Shown here piece by piece: positions 1-7,682 of a stretch of 28,355 nucleotides of DNA. Under the pieces are notes generated by a model, which saw only the letters and a program-made list of their open reading frames with translations, was not told the origin of the DNA and searched no databases. This stretch comes from Acidobacteriota bacterium. Lineage in GTDB: Bacteria > Acidobacteriota > Polarisedimenticolia > J045. How positions within the stretch are numbered: the stretch's first letter is position 1; each line of letters starts with the position of its first letter. The stretch lies in assembly GCA_024276295.1 (NCBI GenBank), contig JAJRXN010000003.1:1-28355 (forward strand). Direction: 5' to 3'. The position numbers and the translations under genes were made by a program.

Positions 1-1
1 C

Positions 2-616
2 AACTTCAGCTGGGAAGAGGTGCAGGATCTCTCGCTCACGCTGCGGTCCGGCGCGCTGCCCGCCCGCGTGGTGACGATCGAGGAGCGCACCGTCGGACCG
101 TCGCTGGGGCTCGACTCGATCCGCCAGGGGCTGAGGGCGATCCTGTTCGGCTTCCTGGCCGTCGTCGTGTTCATGGCCGTGTACTACAAGCTGGCGGGCA
201 TCAATGCGGTCGTCGCGCTGCTGTTCAACCTGCTGATCATCGCCGCGGTGATGGCGTTCTTCGGCGCGACGCTGACGCTGCCGGGAATCGGCGGGTTCAT
301 CCTGACCGTTGGCATGGCGGTCGACGCCAACGTGCTGATCTTCGAACGGATCCGCGAGGAACTGCGCGCGGGCAAGACGACGCGCGGAGCGCTCGAGGGC
401 GGCTTCGGCAAGGCGATGTCCGCCATCGTCGACGCCAACGTCACGACGCTGATCGCTGCGGTCCTGCTGTTCAACTACGGCACCGGCCCGGTACGCGGTT
501 TCGCCGTCACGCTGTCGATCGGCATCCTGGCGTCGCTGTTCACGGCGATCTTCGTCAGCCGGACGATCTTCGAGCTGCGCATCGGCAACCGGCCGGGCGC
601 CAGACTCTACATCTGA
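2..616 (+). CDS. secD: Protein translocase subunit SecD, C-terminal part (5' truncated by window edge)
   Basis: SecD is the membrane subunit that works with SecF to drive late steps of Sec-dependent export using the proton gradient. Only the C-terminal membrane domain is present. The frame is open from base 2, so the true start lies outside the window and the GTG at 20 is not a start. Visible hallmarks are the segment after the P1 domain (VGPSLGLDSIRQGL), a run of hydrophobic helices, and the conserved transmembrane-4 motif GMAVDANVLIFERIREEL, which carries the Asp tied to proton coupling. The protein ends in a short tail after the last helix. secF follows 13 bases downstream with its own Shine-Dalgarno sequence, the usual secD-secF order. 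Identification is secure; only the N-terminal extent is unknown. Confidence 0.96.
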   Translation, partial: NFSWEEVQDLSLTLRSGALPARVVTIEERTVGPSLGLDSIRQGLRAILFGFLAVVVFMAVYYKLAGINAVVALLFNLLIIAAVMAFFGATLTLPGIGGFILTVGMAVDANVLIFERIREELRAGKTTRGALEGGFGKAMSAIVDANVTTLIAAVLLFNYGTGPVRGFAVTLSIGILASLFTAIFVSRTIFELRIGNRPGARLYI

Positions 617-629
617 CGCGGAGGGGGCG

Positions 630-1820
630 ATGGAGTTCCTCGGCAAGGTCAACATCGACTTCATGGCGCATCGCCGCCTCTGCCTCGGCATCTCCGCGGT
701 CCTGATCGTGATCTCGGTCGCGACCCTGGTGACGCGTGGCATCAGGCAGGGCGTCGAGTTCGCCGGCGGCGCCGAGGTGCTGCTGCACTACGTCGAGGCT
801 CCGAGCCTGGACGAGATCCGCAAGACGCTCTCGGAGTCCGGCCTGTCCGGCGTCTCGGTCACCACCTTCGGCGAGAGCGAGGGACGCGAGATCGCGATCC
901 GGGTCGCGCTGCCGGAGACCGGTGACGTGGAGTCCGAGGGCCGCGACCTGGCCCGCAAGGTCGTCGCGGCACTGCGCCCCGACGCTGTCGAGCAGCAGAT
1001 GGCCGCCGGAAAGCTCGACCTCAACGTCGCCGACCAGGTGACCCTCGAGCAGCGTCTGCGTGACGATGCCGGCCTTCCGCCGGAAGAGGCGAGCCGGATC
1101 GCCGAGGCGCTGGCCTCCTTCCGGCGCGAGCACGCCGGCGTGTTCGAGTCGCTCGACCAGGCGCTAGCGGTCGATGGCGTCACCGAGGCCGCGCGCGATT
1201 TCCTGCGGGAGAACGCCTTCATCGGACCGTTCGGCCTGCGCGGGCAGGAGGTGATCGCCGGCGCGATCTCGGGCGAGATGCGCCAGAAGGCCTACCTCGC
1301 CATCGTCGGTGCGCTGGTGTTCATGCTGATCTACATCTGGATCCGCTTCCAGCTCCAGTACGGCCTGGCGGCGATCCTGGCGCTGATGCACGACACGATC
1401 ATCACGCTCGGCGCCTTCTCCGCGGCCGGTCTCGAGGCGAACCTGCCGGTCGTCGCGGCGTTCCTGACGCTGGTCGGCTACTCGGTCAACGACACGATCG
1501 TCGTCTTCGACCGGGTCCGCGCGAACATCAAGGCCAAGGGGACCGGCAAGTTCCCCGAGCTGGTCAACACCTCGATCAACCAGACGCTCTCGCGGACGCT
1601 GATCACGTCCGGCACGACGTGGGCCGTGGTGGCCTCGATGTTCTTCTTCGGCGGTCCGGTGATCCGCCCGTTCGCCTTCGTCCTGCTGATCGGCGTGATC
1701 GTCGGTACGTACTCGTCGGTCTATGTCGCCAGCCCTGTGCTGCTGTTCTGGCACAAGGTGCTGGCGCGGCGCACGGGCCAGCGTCGCGGCGGTTCGCGCA
1801 AGGCGGCGGCGCGGACCTGA
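630..1820 (+). CDS. secF: Protein translocase subunit SecF with an extra ~80-residue inserted domain
   Basis: SecF partners SecD in the inner membrane. The ATG at 630 follows GGAGGGGG at a good distance, and the N-terminus has the usual first helix (about residues 17-36) followed by a GVEFAGG motif, a variant of the family DFTGG. Five further helices lie between about residues 218 and 380, including GYSVNDTIVVFDRVRAN, the SecF signature. At 396 residues it is roughly 80 longer than a typical SecF. The excess lies between the P1 domain and TM2, at about residues 118-198, and is mostly helical and charged. Within it, FESLDQALAVDGVTEAARDF resembles the helix-hairpin-helix-like repeat of GspK pseudopilins and of ComEA. 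The C-terminus is Arg/Lys-rich. Function is secure; the role of the insert is unknown. Confidence 0.96.
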   Translation: MEFLGKVNIDFMAHRRLCLGISAVLIVISVATLVTRGIRQGVEFAGGAEVLLHYVEAPSLDEIRKTLSESGLSGVSVTTFGESEGREIAIRVALPETGDVESEGRDLARKVVAALRPDAVEQQMAAGKLDLNVADQVTLEQRLRDDAGLPPEEASRIAEALASFRREHAGVFESLDQALAVDGVTEAARDFLRENAFIGPFGLRGQEVIAGAISGEMRQKAYLAIVGALVFMLIYIWIRFQLQYGLAAILALMHDTIITLGAFSAAGLEANLPVVAAFLTLVGYSVNDTIVVFDRVRANIKAKGTGKFPELVNTSINQTLSRTLITSGTTWAVVASMFFFGGPVIRPFAFVLLIGVIVGTYSSVYVASPVLLFWHKVLARRTGQRRGGSRKAAART

Positions 1821-1867
1821 TTGGCACCCGGCCACCGGCCGGCGGGGGCTCGACGTACGATCCGGGC

Positions 1868-1873
1868 TAGAAT
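1868..1873 (+). promoter_or_regulatory. Candidate -10 element (TAGAAT) for the rel-ridA transcript
   Basis: TAGAAT matches the sigma70 -10 consensus at five of six positions and lies 9 bases before the rel start codon. No Shine-Dalgarno sequence is visible between it and the ATG. A transcript starting the usual 6-9 bases downstream would begin at or next to the start codon, so a leaderless mRNA is inferred. No convincing -35 box is seen. Confidence 0.4.
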
Positions 1874-1882
1874 CCAACCGGA

Positions 1883-4099
1883 ATGATCCGGTTCGAAGAC
1901 ATTCTCGAGCGTGTGGAGCGGACCCATGAGCAGGCCTCGCTGGACCTGCTGCGCAAGGCGTACGTCTACGCGGCGATGGCCCACCGCGGTCAGACGCGGC
2001 GCTCCGGCGAGCCGTATCTGACGCATCCGCTCGAGGTCTCCTACATCCTGGCCGAACTCGACCTCGACGAGGAGACCGTCGCCACCGGCCTGCTGCACGA
2101 CGCGGTCGAGGACGCCCAGGTCACGATCCAGGACGTCGAGGACGAGTTCGGCCCCGGCATCGCCCACCTCGTCGACGGGGTCACCAAGCTCACGCGGCTC
2201 GACATCGCGCCCGAGGCCGATCGCCAGGCAGAGACGGTCCGCAAGATGATCCTGGCGATGGTCAACGACATCCGCGTGATCATCGTCAAGCTGGCCGACC
2301 GGCTCCACAACATGCGCACGCTGATGCACATGCCGCGTGAAAAACAGCTCCAGAAGGCCCGCGAGACGCTGGAGATCTACGTGCCGCTGGCACACCGGCT
2401 GGGCATCGGCCGCGTGCGCGCCGAACTCGAGGAGCTGGCCCTGCGCTATCTCGAGCCGGAGACGTGGGAGATGCTCGAGCGGCGGCTCGCGGAGGTCAAG
2501 CAGGTCTCCGACGAGCTGATCGCCGAGGTGCGCGAGAAACTGCAGCAGGAACTCGATCGGCACGGCATCCGCTGCGAGATCACCGGCCGGTTCAAGTCGC
2601 TGTTCTCGATCTACAGCAAGATGCAGGCGCAGATGATCGAGGTCGACCAGGTCTACGACATCATCGCGTTCCGCGTGATCACCGAGTCGGTGCGCGACTG
2701 CTACGGCGCGCTGGGGATCGTGCACTCGATCTGGCCGCCCGTGCCGGGCCGGATCAAGGACTACATCGCGATGCCCAAGCCGAATCTGTACCAGTCCTTG
2801 CACACGACCGTCATGTCGGACAAGGGGCATCCGTTCGAGGTCCAGATCCGGACGCGCGACATGGACCGCATCGCCGAGGAGGGCATCGCGGCCCACTGGC
2901 GCTACAAGGACCAGGGCAAGCTGACCGACCGCGAACTGGCCGGCATGCAGTGGCTGCGGCAGGTGATGGACTGGCAGAAGGACGTCGGCGATGCCCGGGA
3001 GTTCCTCAAGTACGTCAAGGTCGACCTGTATCCCGGCGAGGTCTACGTCTTCACGCCCAAGGGGCGCGTGATCAGCCTGCCGCGCGGATCGTGCCCGATC
3101 GACTTCGCCTATGCCGTCCATACCGAGGTCGGTCACCAGTGCGTCGGCGCACGGGTCAACCGCCGGCTCGTGCCGCTGCGCACCGAGCTCAGGAGCGGCG
3201 ACATCGTCGAGATCGTGACCCAGAAGGGCCACCAGCCGAGCCGCGACTGGCTGGCATTCGTCAAGACCTCCCGGGCGCGGACCAAGATCCGCGCCCACCT
3301 GCGGGCGGTGGAACGGGAGCGTTCGGTCGACCTCGGTCGCTCGCTGCTCGAGCGGGAGATGCGCAGGCTGCGGATCCCGGCCAAGGCGATCACCGACGAG
3401 GCGCGCGAGCGCGCCCTTGCGGAGCTGCGCTTCGAAAGCCTCGACGACCTGCTGGCGGCGATCGGCGTCGGCAAGCTGACGCCGGGACACTATCTGTCGC
3501 TGGCCGCCGAACGGCCCGCCGGGGCGGCGGAGGCCGAGGACGGGCAGGAGGAAGCCTCCGCCGGAATCCTTCGCCGCGTCACCCGTGCACTGAGCCGGAG
3601 TCCCGAGAAGGTCAAGGTCCACGGGCTGGGCGACACCGTGATCAGCCTGGCGCGCTGCTGCAATCCGATCCCCGGCGACGCGATCGTCGGCTACATCACG
3701 CGCGGCAGGGGCGTGACGGTCCACACCGAGGACTGCCCCAACCTCGACCAGTTGCTCGTCGATCCCGGCCGGCGGATCGAGGTCGAATGGGCTCGCGACG
3801 ACAGCTCGTCGACCTTCACCGTCGGTCTCGAAGTGCGAACCGAGAACCGTCCGGGAATGCTGGCCCGCGTGGCGACCGTCTGCGAGAGCAGCAAGGTCAA
3901 CATCCGTCATGCGGAGGCCGATGTCGGCGAGGACGGCCAGGGGCTGATCTACGTCGTCGCCGAGGTGCAGGACCGTCCGCAGGTCGAGCGACTGATGACC
4001 GTCCTGCGCCGCAGCCCCGGCGTCTACATGGTCGGGCGCATCGCTCCGGACCGCATCCTGGGGCGCCACCGGCGTCCCGGAGAGGAGAAACCGAAGTGA
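1883..4099 (+). CDS. rel: Bifunctional (p)ppGpp synthetase/hydrolase, Rel/SpoT family
   Basis: This long RelA/SpoT homologue (738 residues) makes and degrades the stringent-response alarmone (p)ppGpp. The domains are in standard order: an HD hydrolase domain at about 25-180 with metal-binding motifs intact (AHRG, THP, LLHDAVED), a synthetase domain at about 215-350 (NLYQSLHTTV), TGS at about 385-450 (DLYPGEVYVFTPKG), a Cys-containing zinc-finger/RRM-like region (LARCCNPIPGD) and a C-terminal ACT domain at about 660-738. The synthetase carries R290-I-K-D293, the RxKD form typical of bifunctional Rel enzymes rather than the ExDD form of monofunctional RelA. The chosen ATG has no clear Shine-Dalgarno but sits just after a TAGAAT box, fitting leaderless initiation. 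The last codons overlap the ridA start. The symbol rel is used because both activities look intact. Confidence 0.95.
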   Translation: MIRFEDILERVERTHEQASLDLLRKAYVYAAMAHRGQTRRSGEPYLTHPLEVSYILAELDLDEETVATGLLHDAVEDAQVTIQDVEDEFGPGIAHLVDGVTKLTRLDIAPEADRQAETVRKMILAMVNDIRVIIVKLADRLHNMRTLMHMPREKQLQKARETLEIYVPLAHRLGIGRVRAELEELALRYLEPETWEMLERRLAEVKQVSDELIAEVREKLQQELDRHGIRCEITGRFKSLFSIYSKMQAQMIEVDQVYDIIAFRVITESVRDCYGALGIVHSIWPPVPGRIKDYIAMPKPNLYQSLHTTVMSDKGHPFEVQIRTRDMDRIAEEGIAAHWRYKDQGKLTDRELAGMQWLRQVMDWQKDVGDAREFLKYVKVDLYPGEVYVFTPKGRVISLPRGSCPIDFAYAVHTEVGHQCVGARVNRRLVPLRTELRSGDIVEIVTQKGHQPSRDWLAFVKTSRARTKIRAHLRAVERERSVDLGRSLLEREMRRLRIPAKAITDEARERALAELRFESLDDLLAAIGVGKLTPGHYLSLAAERPAGAAEAEDGQEEASAGILRRVTRALSRSPEKVKVHGLGDTVISLARCCNPIPGDAIVGYITRGRGVTVHTEDCPNLDQLLVDPGRRIEVEWARDDSSSTFTVGLEVRTENRPGMLARVATVCESSKVNIRHAEADVGEDGQGLIYVVAEVQDRPQVERLMTVLRRSPGVYMVGRIAPDRILGRHRRPGEEKPK

Positions 4100-4482
4100 C
4101 CCCCATCGAGAGGATCGAGACCGACCGCGCTCCCGCGGCGATCGGCCCCTACAGCCAGGCGGTCCGCGCCGGCGGGTTCCTGTTCTGCTCGGGCCAGATC
4201 GCCCTCGACCCGGAGACCGGCGCCGTGGTCGGCACCGACGCCGCGGCGCAGGCGCGCCAGGTGCTGGCGAACCTGGAGGCGGTCCTCGAGGCGGCGGGTT
4301 CCGGGCTCGACCGGGTCGTCAAGACGACGGTCTTCCTGGCCGACATGGGCGACTTCCAGGACGTCAACGCGGTCTACGCCGAGGCGTTCGGCAGCCATCG
4401 CCCGGCCCGCGCGGCGGTGGAGGTCAGCCGCCTGCCGAAGGACGTGCTGGTCGAGATCGAGGCCGTAGCGGTCGCTTCCTGA
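4096..4482 (+). CDS. ridA: RidA family reactive-intermediate (enamine/imine) deaminase
   Basis: RidA hydrolyses reactive 2-aminoacrylate and related enamine/imine intermediates released by PLP enzymes, protecting them from damage. The product is 128 residues, the usual family length. The N-terminal IGPYSQAV motif and the GQIALDPETG segment are present. So is R105 in the RPARAAVEV motif, the substrate-carboxylate-binding arginine at its conserved position. The GTG start at 4096 shares four bases (GTGA) with the rel stop codon and is preceded by GGAGAGGAG, which indicates translational coupling to rel. The same frame is open far upstream, but that is only a shadow of rel. The assignment is firm at family level. 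Confidence 0.95.
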   Translation: MTPIERIETDRAPAAIGPYSQAVRAGGFLFCSGQIALDPETGAVVGTDAAAQARQVLANLEAVLEAAGSGLDRVVKTTVFLADMGDFQDVNAVYAEAFGSHRPARAAVEVSRLPKDVLVEIEAVAVAS

Positions 4483-4495
4483 CCGATTTCGCCTC

Positions 4496-4551
4496 TTCGG
4501 CTGCGACCGGGCACAGTCCGGACGCGGACGGTTGCCCGCGTATCAGCCGAA
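4496..4551 (+). ncRNA. Extended three-stem hairpin in the ridA 3' region (possible terminator or structured RNA)
   Basis: Three perfectly paired nested stems are visible: TTCGGCTG (4496-4503) with CAGCCGAA (4544-4551), CGGGCA (4508-4513) with TGCCCG (4533-4538), and GTCCG (4516-4520) with CGGAC (4525-4529), closed by a GACG tetraloop. Together this is 19 base pairs with two small internal loops. No T-run follows, so it is not a canonical intrinsic terminator. It could be a Rho-independent-like pause, a 3'-end stabiliser, or part of an unknown RNA. Confidence 0.45.
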
Positions 4552-4750
4552 ACCCATATTCGCGGCGAGGCCCACCCGGGGTGCAGGAAGGCGCTCGGGT
4601 GCCACGGTGCCTGCCTGCAGGCCGCCGGGAGGGGCTCGAGTCGGCAGTGCGCGGGCGCTGTCCGGAGAGAGGGTCACGTGGAGCAGATGGGCCAGGGAAG
4701 GCCGGGCGTTCGGGGCGGGCCTGCGCTGTTCGTTCCAGTCCGCTTTCGCC

Positions 4751-4780
4751 TTGACTTCACGTCCATCGATCGCGTAGCTT
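4751..4780 (+). promoter_or_regulatory. Sigma70-type promoter of the pilMNOPQ operon
   Basis: TTGACT (4751-4756) and TAGCTT (4775-4780) are separated by 18 bases, close to the TTGACA/TATAAT consensus at near-ideal spacing. The predicted transcript would start around 4787, leaving a leader of about 43 bases before the Shine-Dalgarno and ATG at 4830. It is the best sigma70 match I found in the window. Confidence 0.65.
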
Positions 4781-4829
4781 CGGCCCTGTCCGGAATGACG
4801 TCCGACGCCTGGCCGGCGCGGAGGGACGC

Positions 4830-6497
4830 ATGATCTTCGGTCGGTCCAAGGACATCGTGGGCCTCGACATCGGCGACAGCTCGATCAAGGTCGTCGAACT
4901 CAAGCAGCTCGGCCGCGGTCGCGGATGGTAAGTCGTCTCGCTGGCCAACGAGCCGCTTCCGCAGGAAGCGATCGTCGACGGCACGATCATGGATGCCGGC
5001 CTCGTCGTCGATACCCTGCGCCGCATCTGGGAACAGAACCGGATCCGCACGCGGCGCGTGGCGACCGCGCTGTCCGGGCATTCGGTGATCATCCGCCGGA
5101 TCAACCTGCCGCAGATGAGCGAGCAGGAACTGGCGGAACAGATCAAGTGGGAAGCCGAGCAGTACATCCCGTTCAACATCCAGGAAGTCTCGCTCGACTA
5201 CCACCTGCTCGAAGGTCCCTCGCTGGCCGGCGAAGGGAACATGGACGTGATCCTCGTCGCCGCCCGCAAGGAGAAGATCGACGACTACGCGTCGGTGATC
5301 GCCCAGGCGGGGCTCGAGCCGGTGCTCGTCGATGTCGGCAGCTTCGCGGCGCTCAAGTGCCTGGTGGAGAACTACGCCGACGAGATGCCGGCCTCGGCGG
5401 CGCTGATCGACATCGGCGCGTCGGTGACCAGCATCGCGGTGCTGCACCATGGCCAGGCCGTGTTCTGGCGCGACATCTCGATCGGCGGCAACCAGTACAC
5501 CGACACGCTGCAGCGCGAACTCAATCTCTCGCGCGAGCAGGCCGAGGCGGCCAAGCGCCGCGAGCCGGTCGAGGGTGTCTCGGGGGACCAGGTCGCGGAG
5601 ATTCTGGCGTCGGTCAACGAGGAGCTGTGCCACGAGATCCAGCGCACGATCGACTTCGTCAAGGCGTTTGCCGGCAGCGAGCAGGCGCTCGAGACGATCC
5701 TGCTCACGGGCGGCGGTTCGAAGCTGCCCGGCCTGCCGGACGTGCTGTCCGAGAGTTTCGGTGCCCGCGTCGAGATGCTCGATGCGTTCCGCCGCGTGCG
5801 CCTGCCGTCGCGGCTCGAGGCGGAGTTCGGCGAGGCCGGTCCGAACATCGCCGTCGCCGCCGGCCTGGCGATGCGGCGTGAGATCGACGACGGGATCAAC
5901 CTGATCGAGGAGCGCGAGGACCGTCAGGCCGGCGCGGCCCGCGCCGGTCTCTCGCTGGCTGCGATCGCCAACCCCGCGGCGATCGGCTCGCTGGCGGTCG
6001 TCGCGATCACCGCCGGGTGGCTCGGCTGGGTCTGGTGGGACCGGACGTCGACGATCGACGACCTCCAGGCCGAACTGCGACGGACCAACGAGGAGGTGAT
6101 CCAGCTCAAGAAGGCGCTCGAGAAGGTCGACGAGTTCGAGACCAAGAAGGCGGCCCTCGAACAGCGGGTGCAGATCATCTCGGACCTCAAGCGGCGCCAG
6201 GTCGTGCCGGTCCACCTGCTCGACCAGGTCAGCCGGGAGCTGCCGGACTTCCTGTGGCTCGACAAGCTCGCCGAGACCGGCGGCAACCTCCGCATCTCGG
6301 GCAAGGCGACGACCTACAACGCGGTGTCGAACTTCTACAACAACCTGCGCGACTCACCCTTCTTCGAGGGGGTGACGCTCGGGACGACCAAGCGCGTGCC
6401 CGAAGGCGTGTCGTTCCAGCTCTCGTGTCGTTGCACCGGGCCGACGCCGGGTGCGGCGGGATCCACCGCCGGCTCGGCCGTCGCGCGCGCCGAGTAG
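4830..6497 (+). CDS. pilMN: PilM-PilN fusion protein of the type IV pilus alignment complex, with an in-frame TAA at codon 34
   Basis: PilM (cytoplasmic actin-like protein) and PilN (bitopic inner-membrane protein) normally are separate partners; here both lie in one reading frame. The ATG at 4830 follows GGAGGG and begins with the PilM nucleotide-fold strand GLDIGDSSIKVVEL. A TAA at 4929-4931 (codon 34) then interrupts the frame, which stays open from there to 6497. An unbroken frame can only start at ATG 4989, which has no good ribosome site and would lose the first actin-fold motif. PilM sequence (IKWEAEQYIPF, LLTGGGSKLPGL) runs to about residue 350. The PilN-type INLI motif (356-359), a transmembrane helix (about 383-403), a coiled coil (about 409-450) and a ferredoxin-like domain follow. 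The stop could be a sequencing error, a real nonsense mutation or recoding. PilM-plus-PilN is also the architecture of GspL in type II secretion, but the neighbours are pilus genes. Confidence 0.85.
4929..4931 (+). other. In-frame TAA stop within the pilM region
   Basis: The frame from ATG 4830 reads GRGW, then TAA, then VVSLANEPLP, so PilM homology continues without a frame change on both sides. That pattern points to a single-codon nonsense change or base error rather than an indel or a wrong start site. Confidence 0.9.
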
Positions 6498-6507
6498 GGA
6501 GGCGCTG

Positions 6508-7089
6508 ATGGACCTCAAGAATCTTCCCTGGTGGGGCAAGGTGGCGATCGCGGTGGTGGTCTGCGGCGTGCTGGCCTTCACCCAGTACCGGATGGCGCCG
6601 CTCGATCTGACCCGCAAGGCGGAGCGGATCGAGGAACTGGAGTCCAAGATCGAGAAGAACCGCGCCGAGATCCGCCGTGGTCGTCAGGCGCAGGCGCAGA
6701 TCGAGGAACTCCAGCGGGACATCGCCTCCCTCGAGCGCAAGCTCGTCGACCTGCGGCAGATCCTGCCGACCGGGCCGGAACTCGGCGATCTGCTGAAGTG
6801 GATCAAGGCGCTGGCCGACCAGACGAATCTCGAGCTGCAGGTGTTCAACCCGCAGTCGCTCGCCGAGCGGGAGTTCCTGCGCGAGCAGCCGATCCAGATG
6901 GAAGTGCTCGGCAACTACCACCAGCTCGGCATGTTCTTCGACCGGATCAGCAAGTACCAGCGGATCATCAACGTCGAGAACGTCACCATCGGACCCGCCA
7001 ACAAGGGGCGCGGCAAGGTGCGGGCGACGATCAAGGCCAATTTCGTCGCCAAGACGTTCATCTACCGCGATGAGGCGTCGGACTCGTGA
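6508..7089 (+). CDS. pilO: Type IV pilus inner-membrane protein PilO
   Basis: PilO pairs with PilN in the periplasm and links the inner-membrane platform to PilP and the PilQ secretin. The product is 193 residues. It has a short cytoplasmic N-terminus, one transmembrane helix (about 8-27, from WWGKVAIAVVV), a long heptad-rich coiled coil (about 34-85), and a C-terminal ferredoxin-like domain with the family segment LGNYHQLGMFFDRI. The ATG at 6508 is chosen because GGGAGG sits just upstream and PilO proteins start close to their membrane helix; an upstream in-frame start at 6451 would overlap pilMN without a ribosome site. The gene lies 10 bases after pilMN and abuts pilP, so the set is one operon. 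Confidence 0.94.
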   Translation: MDLKNLPWWGKVAIAVVVCGVLAFTQYRMAPLDLTRKAERIEELESKIEKNRAEIRRGRQAQAQIEELQRDIASLERKLVDLRQILPTGPELGDLLKWIKALADQTNLELQVFNPQSLAEREFLREQPIQMEVLGNYHQLGMFFDRISKYQRIINVENVTIGPANKGRGKVRATIKANFVAKTFIYRDEASDS

Positions 7090-7097
7090 GGTGGCCC

Positions 7098-7682
7098 ATG
7101 CGACATGACAGCAGACTCACCGTCGCGTTCGCGCGGCTGACCGCGCTGATCTCGCTGGCGTCGCTCGCCGCGCTGGCCGGCGTCTCCGGCGGCGAGGGGC
7201 TCGCCCAGGAGCCGCCGAAGTCTCCGGCGGAGCGCCAGGACCGGGGCGTGATCGAGCGGATCGATCGCGACAGCGAGGCGGTGATCACCGGCCAGTTCTT
7301 CACCTACGAGCCGGCCGGTCGCCGCGATCCGTTCGAATCGCTGGTGCGGGCGCAGCCGGTCGTCAAGGGGAAGCGACCGAAGGGGATCGCCGGAATGCTG
7401 GTCACCGAGATCGACCTGCTCGGCGTGGCCACCGACACCGTGGGCAACGAGATCGCGCTGTTCCGCGGCTCGGACAATCGCGGTTACGTGCTGCACGAAG
7501 GCGACGTGGTCTACGACGCGCGCCTGATCTCGATCGACCTCGGGGCGGGCACCGTCGTGTTTCGACAGGAAGTCGACGATCCGCGCCGGATCAAGCCTTA
7601 CCGGGATGTCGTCAAGCGACTCAGACCCGAATCCGGGCAGCAGGTCGCGCAGGAAGACGATGAGATGGAGGAGGGCTCATGA
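7098..7682 (+). CDS. pilP: Type IV pilus assembly protein PilP
   Basis: PilP bridges the periplasmic domains of PilN/PilO and the N0 domain of PilQ. The ATG at 7098 has GAGG six bases upstream; a GTG at 7086 overlapping the pilO stop (GTGA) is a possible alternative start. An N-terminal hydrophobic segment (about 10-30) is followed by an Ala-Gln-Glu cleavage-like site, a proline-rich linker, and the beta-rich PilP domain beginning at about YEPAGRRDPFESL, with LLGVATDTVGNEIALFRG inside it. Many PilP proteins are lipoproteins, but this one contains no cysteine at all, so it is either a secreted periplasmic protein or held by an uncleaved helix. The tail is acidic. Its stop codon overlaps the pilQ start (ATGA). 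Confidence 0.9.
   Translation: MRHDSRLTVAFARLTALISLASLAALAGVSGGEGLAQEPPKSPAERQDRGVIERIDRDSEAVITGQFFTYEPAGRRDPFESLVRAQPVVKGKRPKGIAGMLVTEIDLLGVATDTVGNEIALFRGSDNRGYVLHEGDVVYDARLISIDLGAGTVVFRQEVDDPRRIKPYRDVVKRLRPESGQQVAQEDDEMEEGS

Larger units (their letters stand above)
4483..4829 (+). other. 347-bp intergenic region between ridA and pilMN
   Basis: No gene is supported here; a short open frame at 4532-4777 has no start context or recognisable product. The region holds a long nested hairpin just after ridA (4496-4551), a 10-bp palindrome GCCTGCAGGC at 4613-4622 and a strong sigma70-type promoter at 4751-4780. It separates the housekeeping block from the pilus operon. Confidence 0.8.

Noticed and set aside
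4532..4777. Short plus-strand open frame in the ridA-pilMN gap
   Set aside because: It starts inside the hairpin and ends in the promoter, has no Shine-Dalgarno, and its product resembles nothing recognisable.
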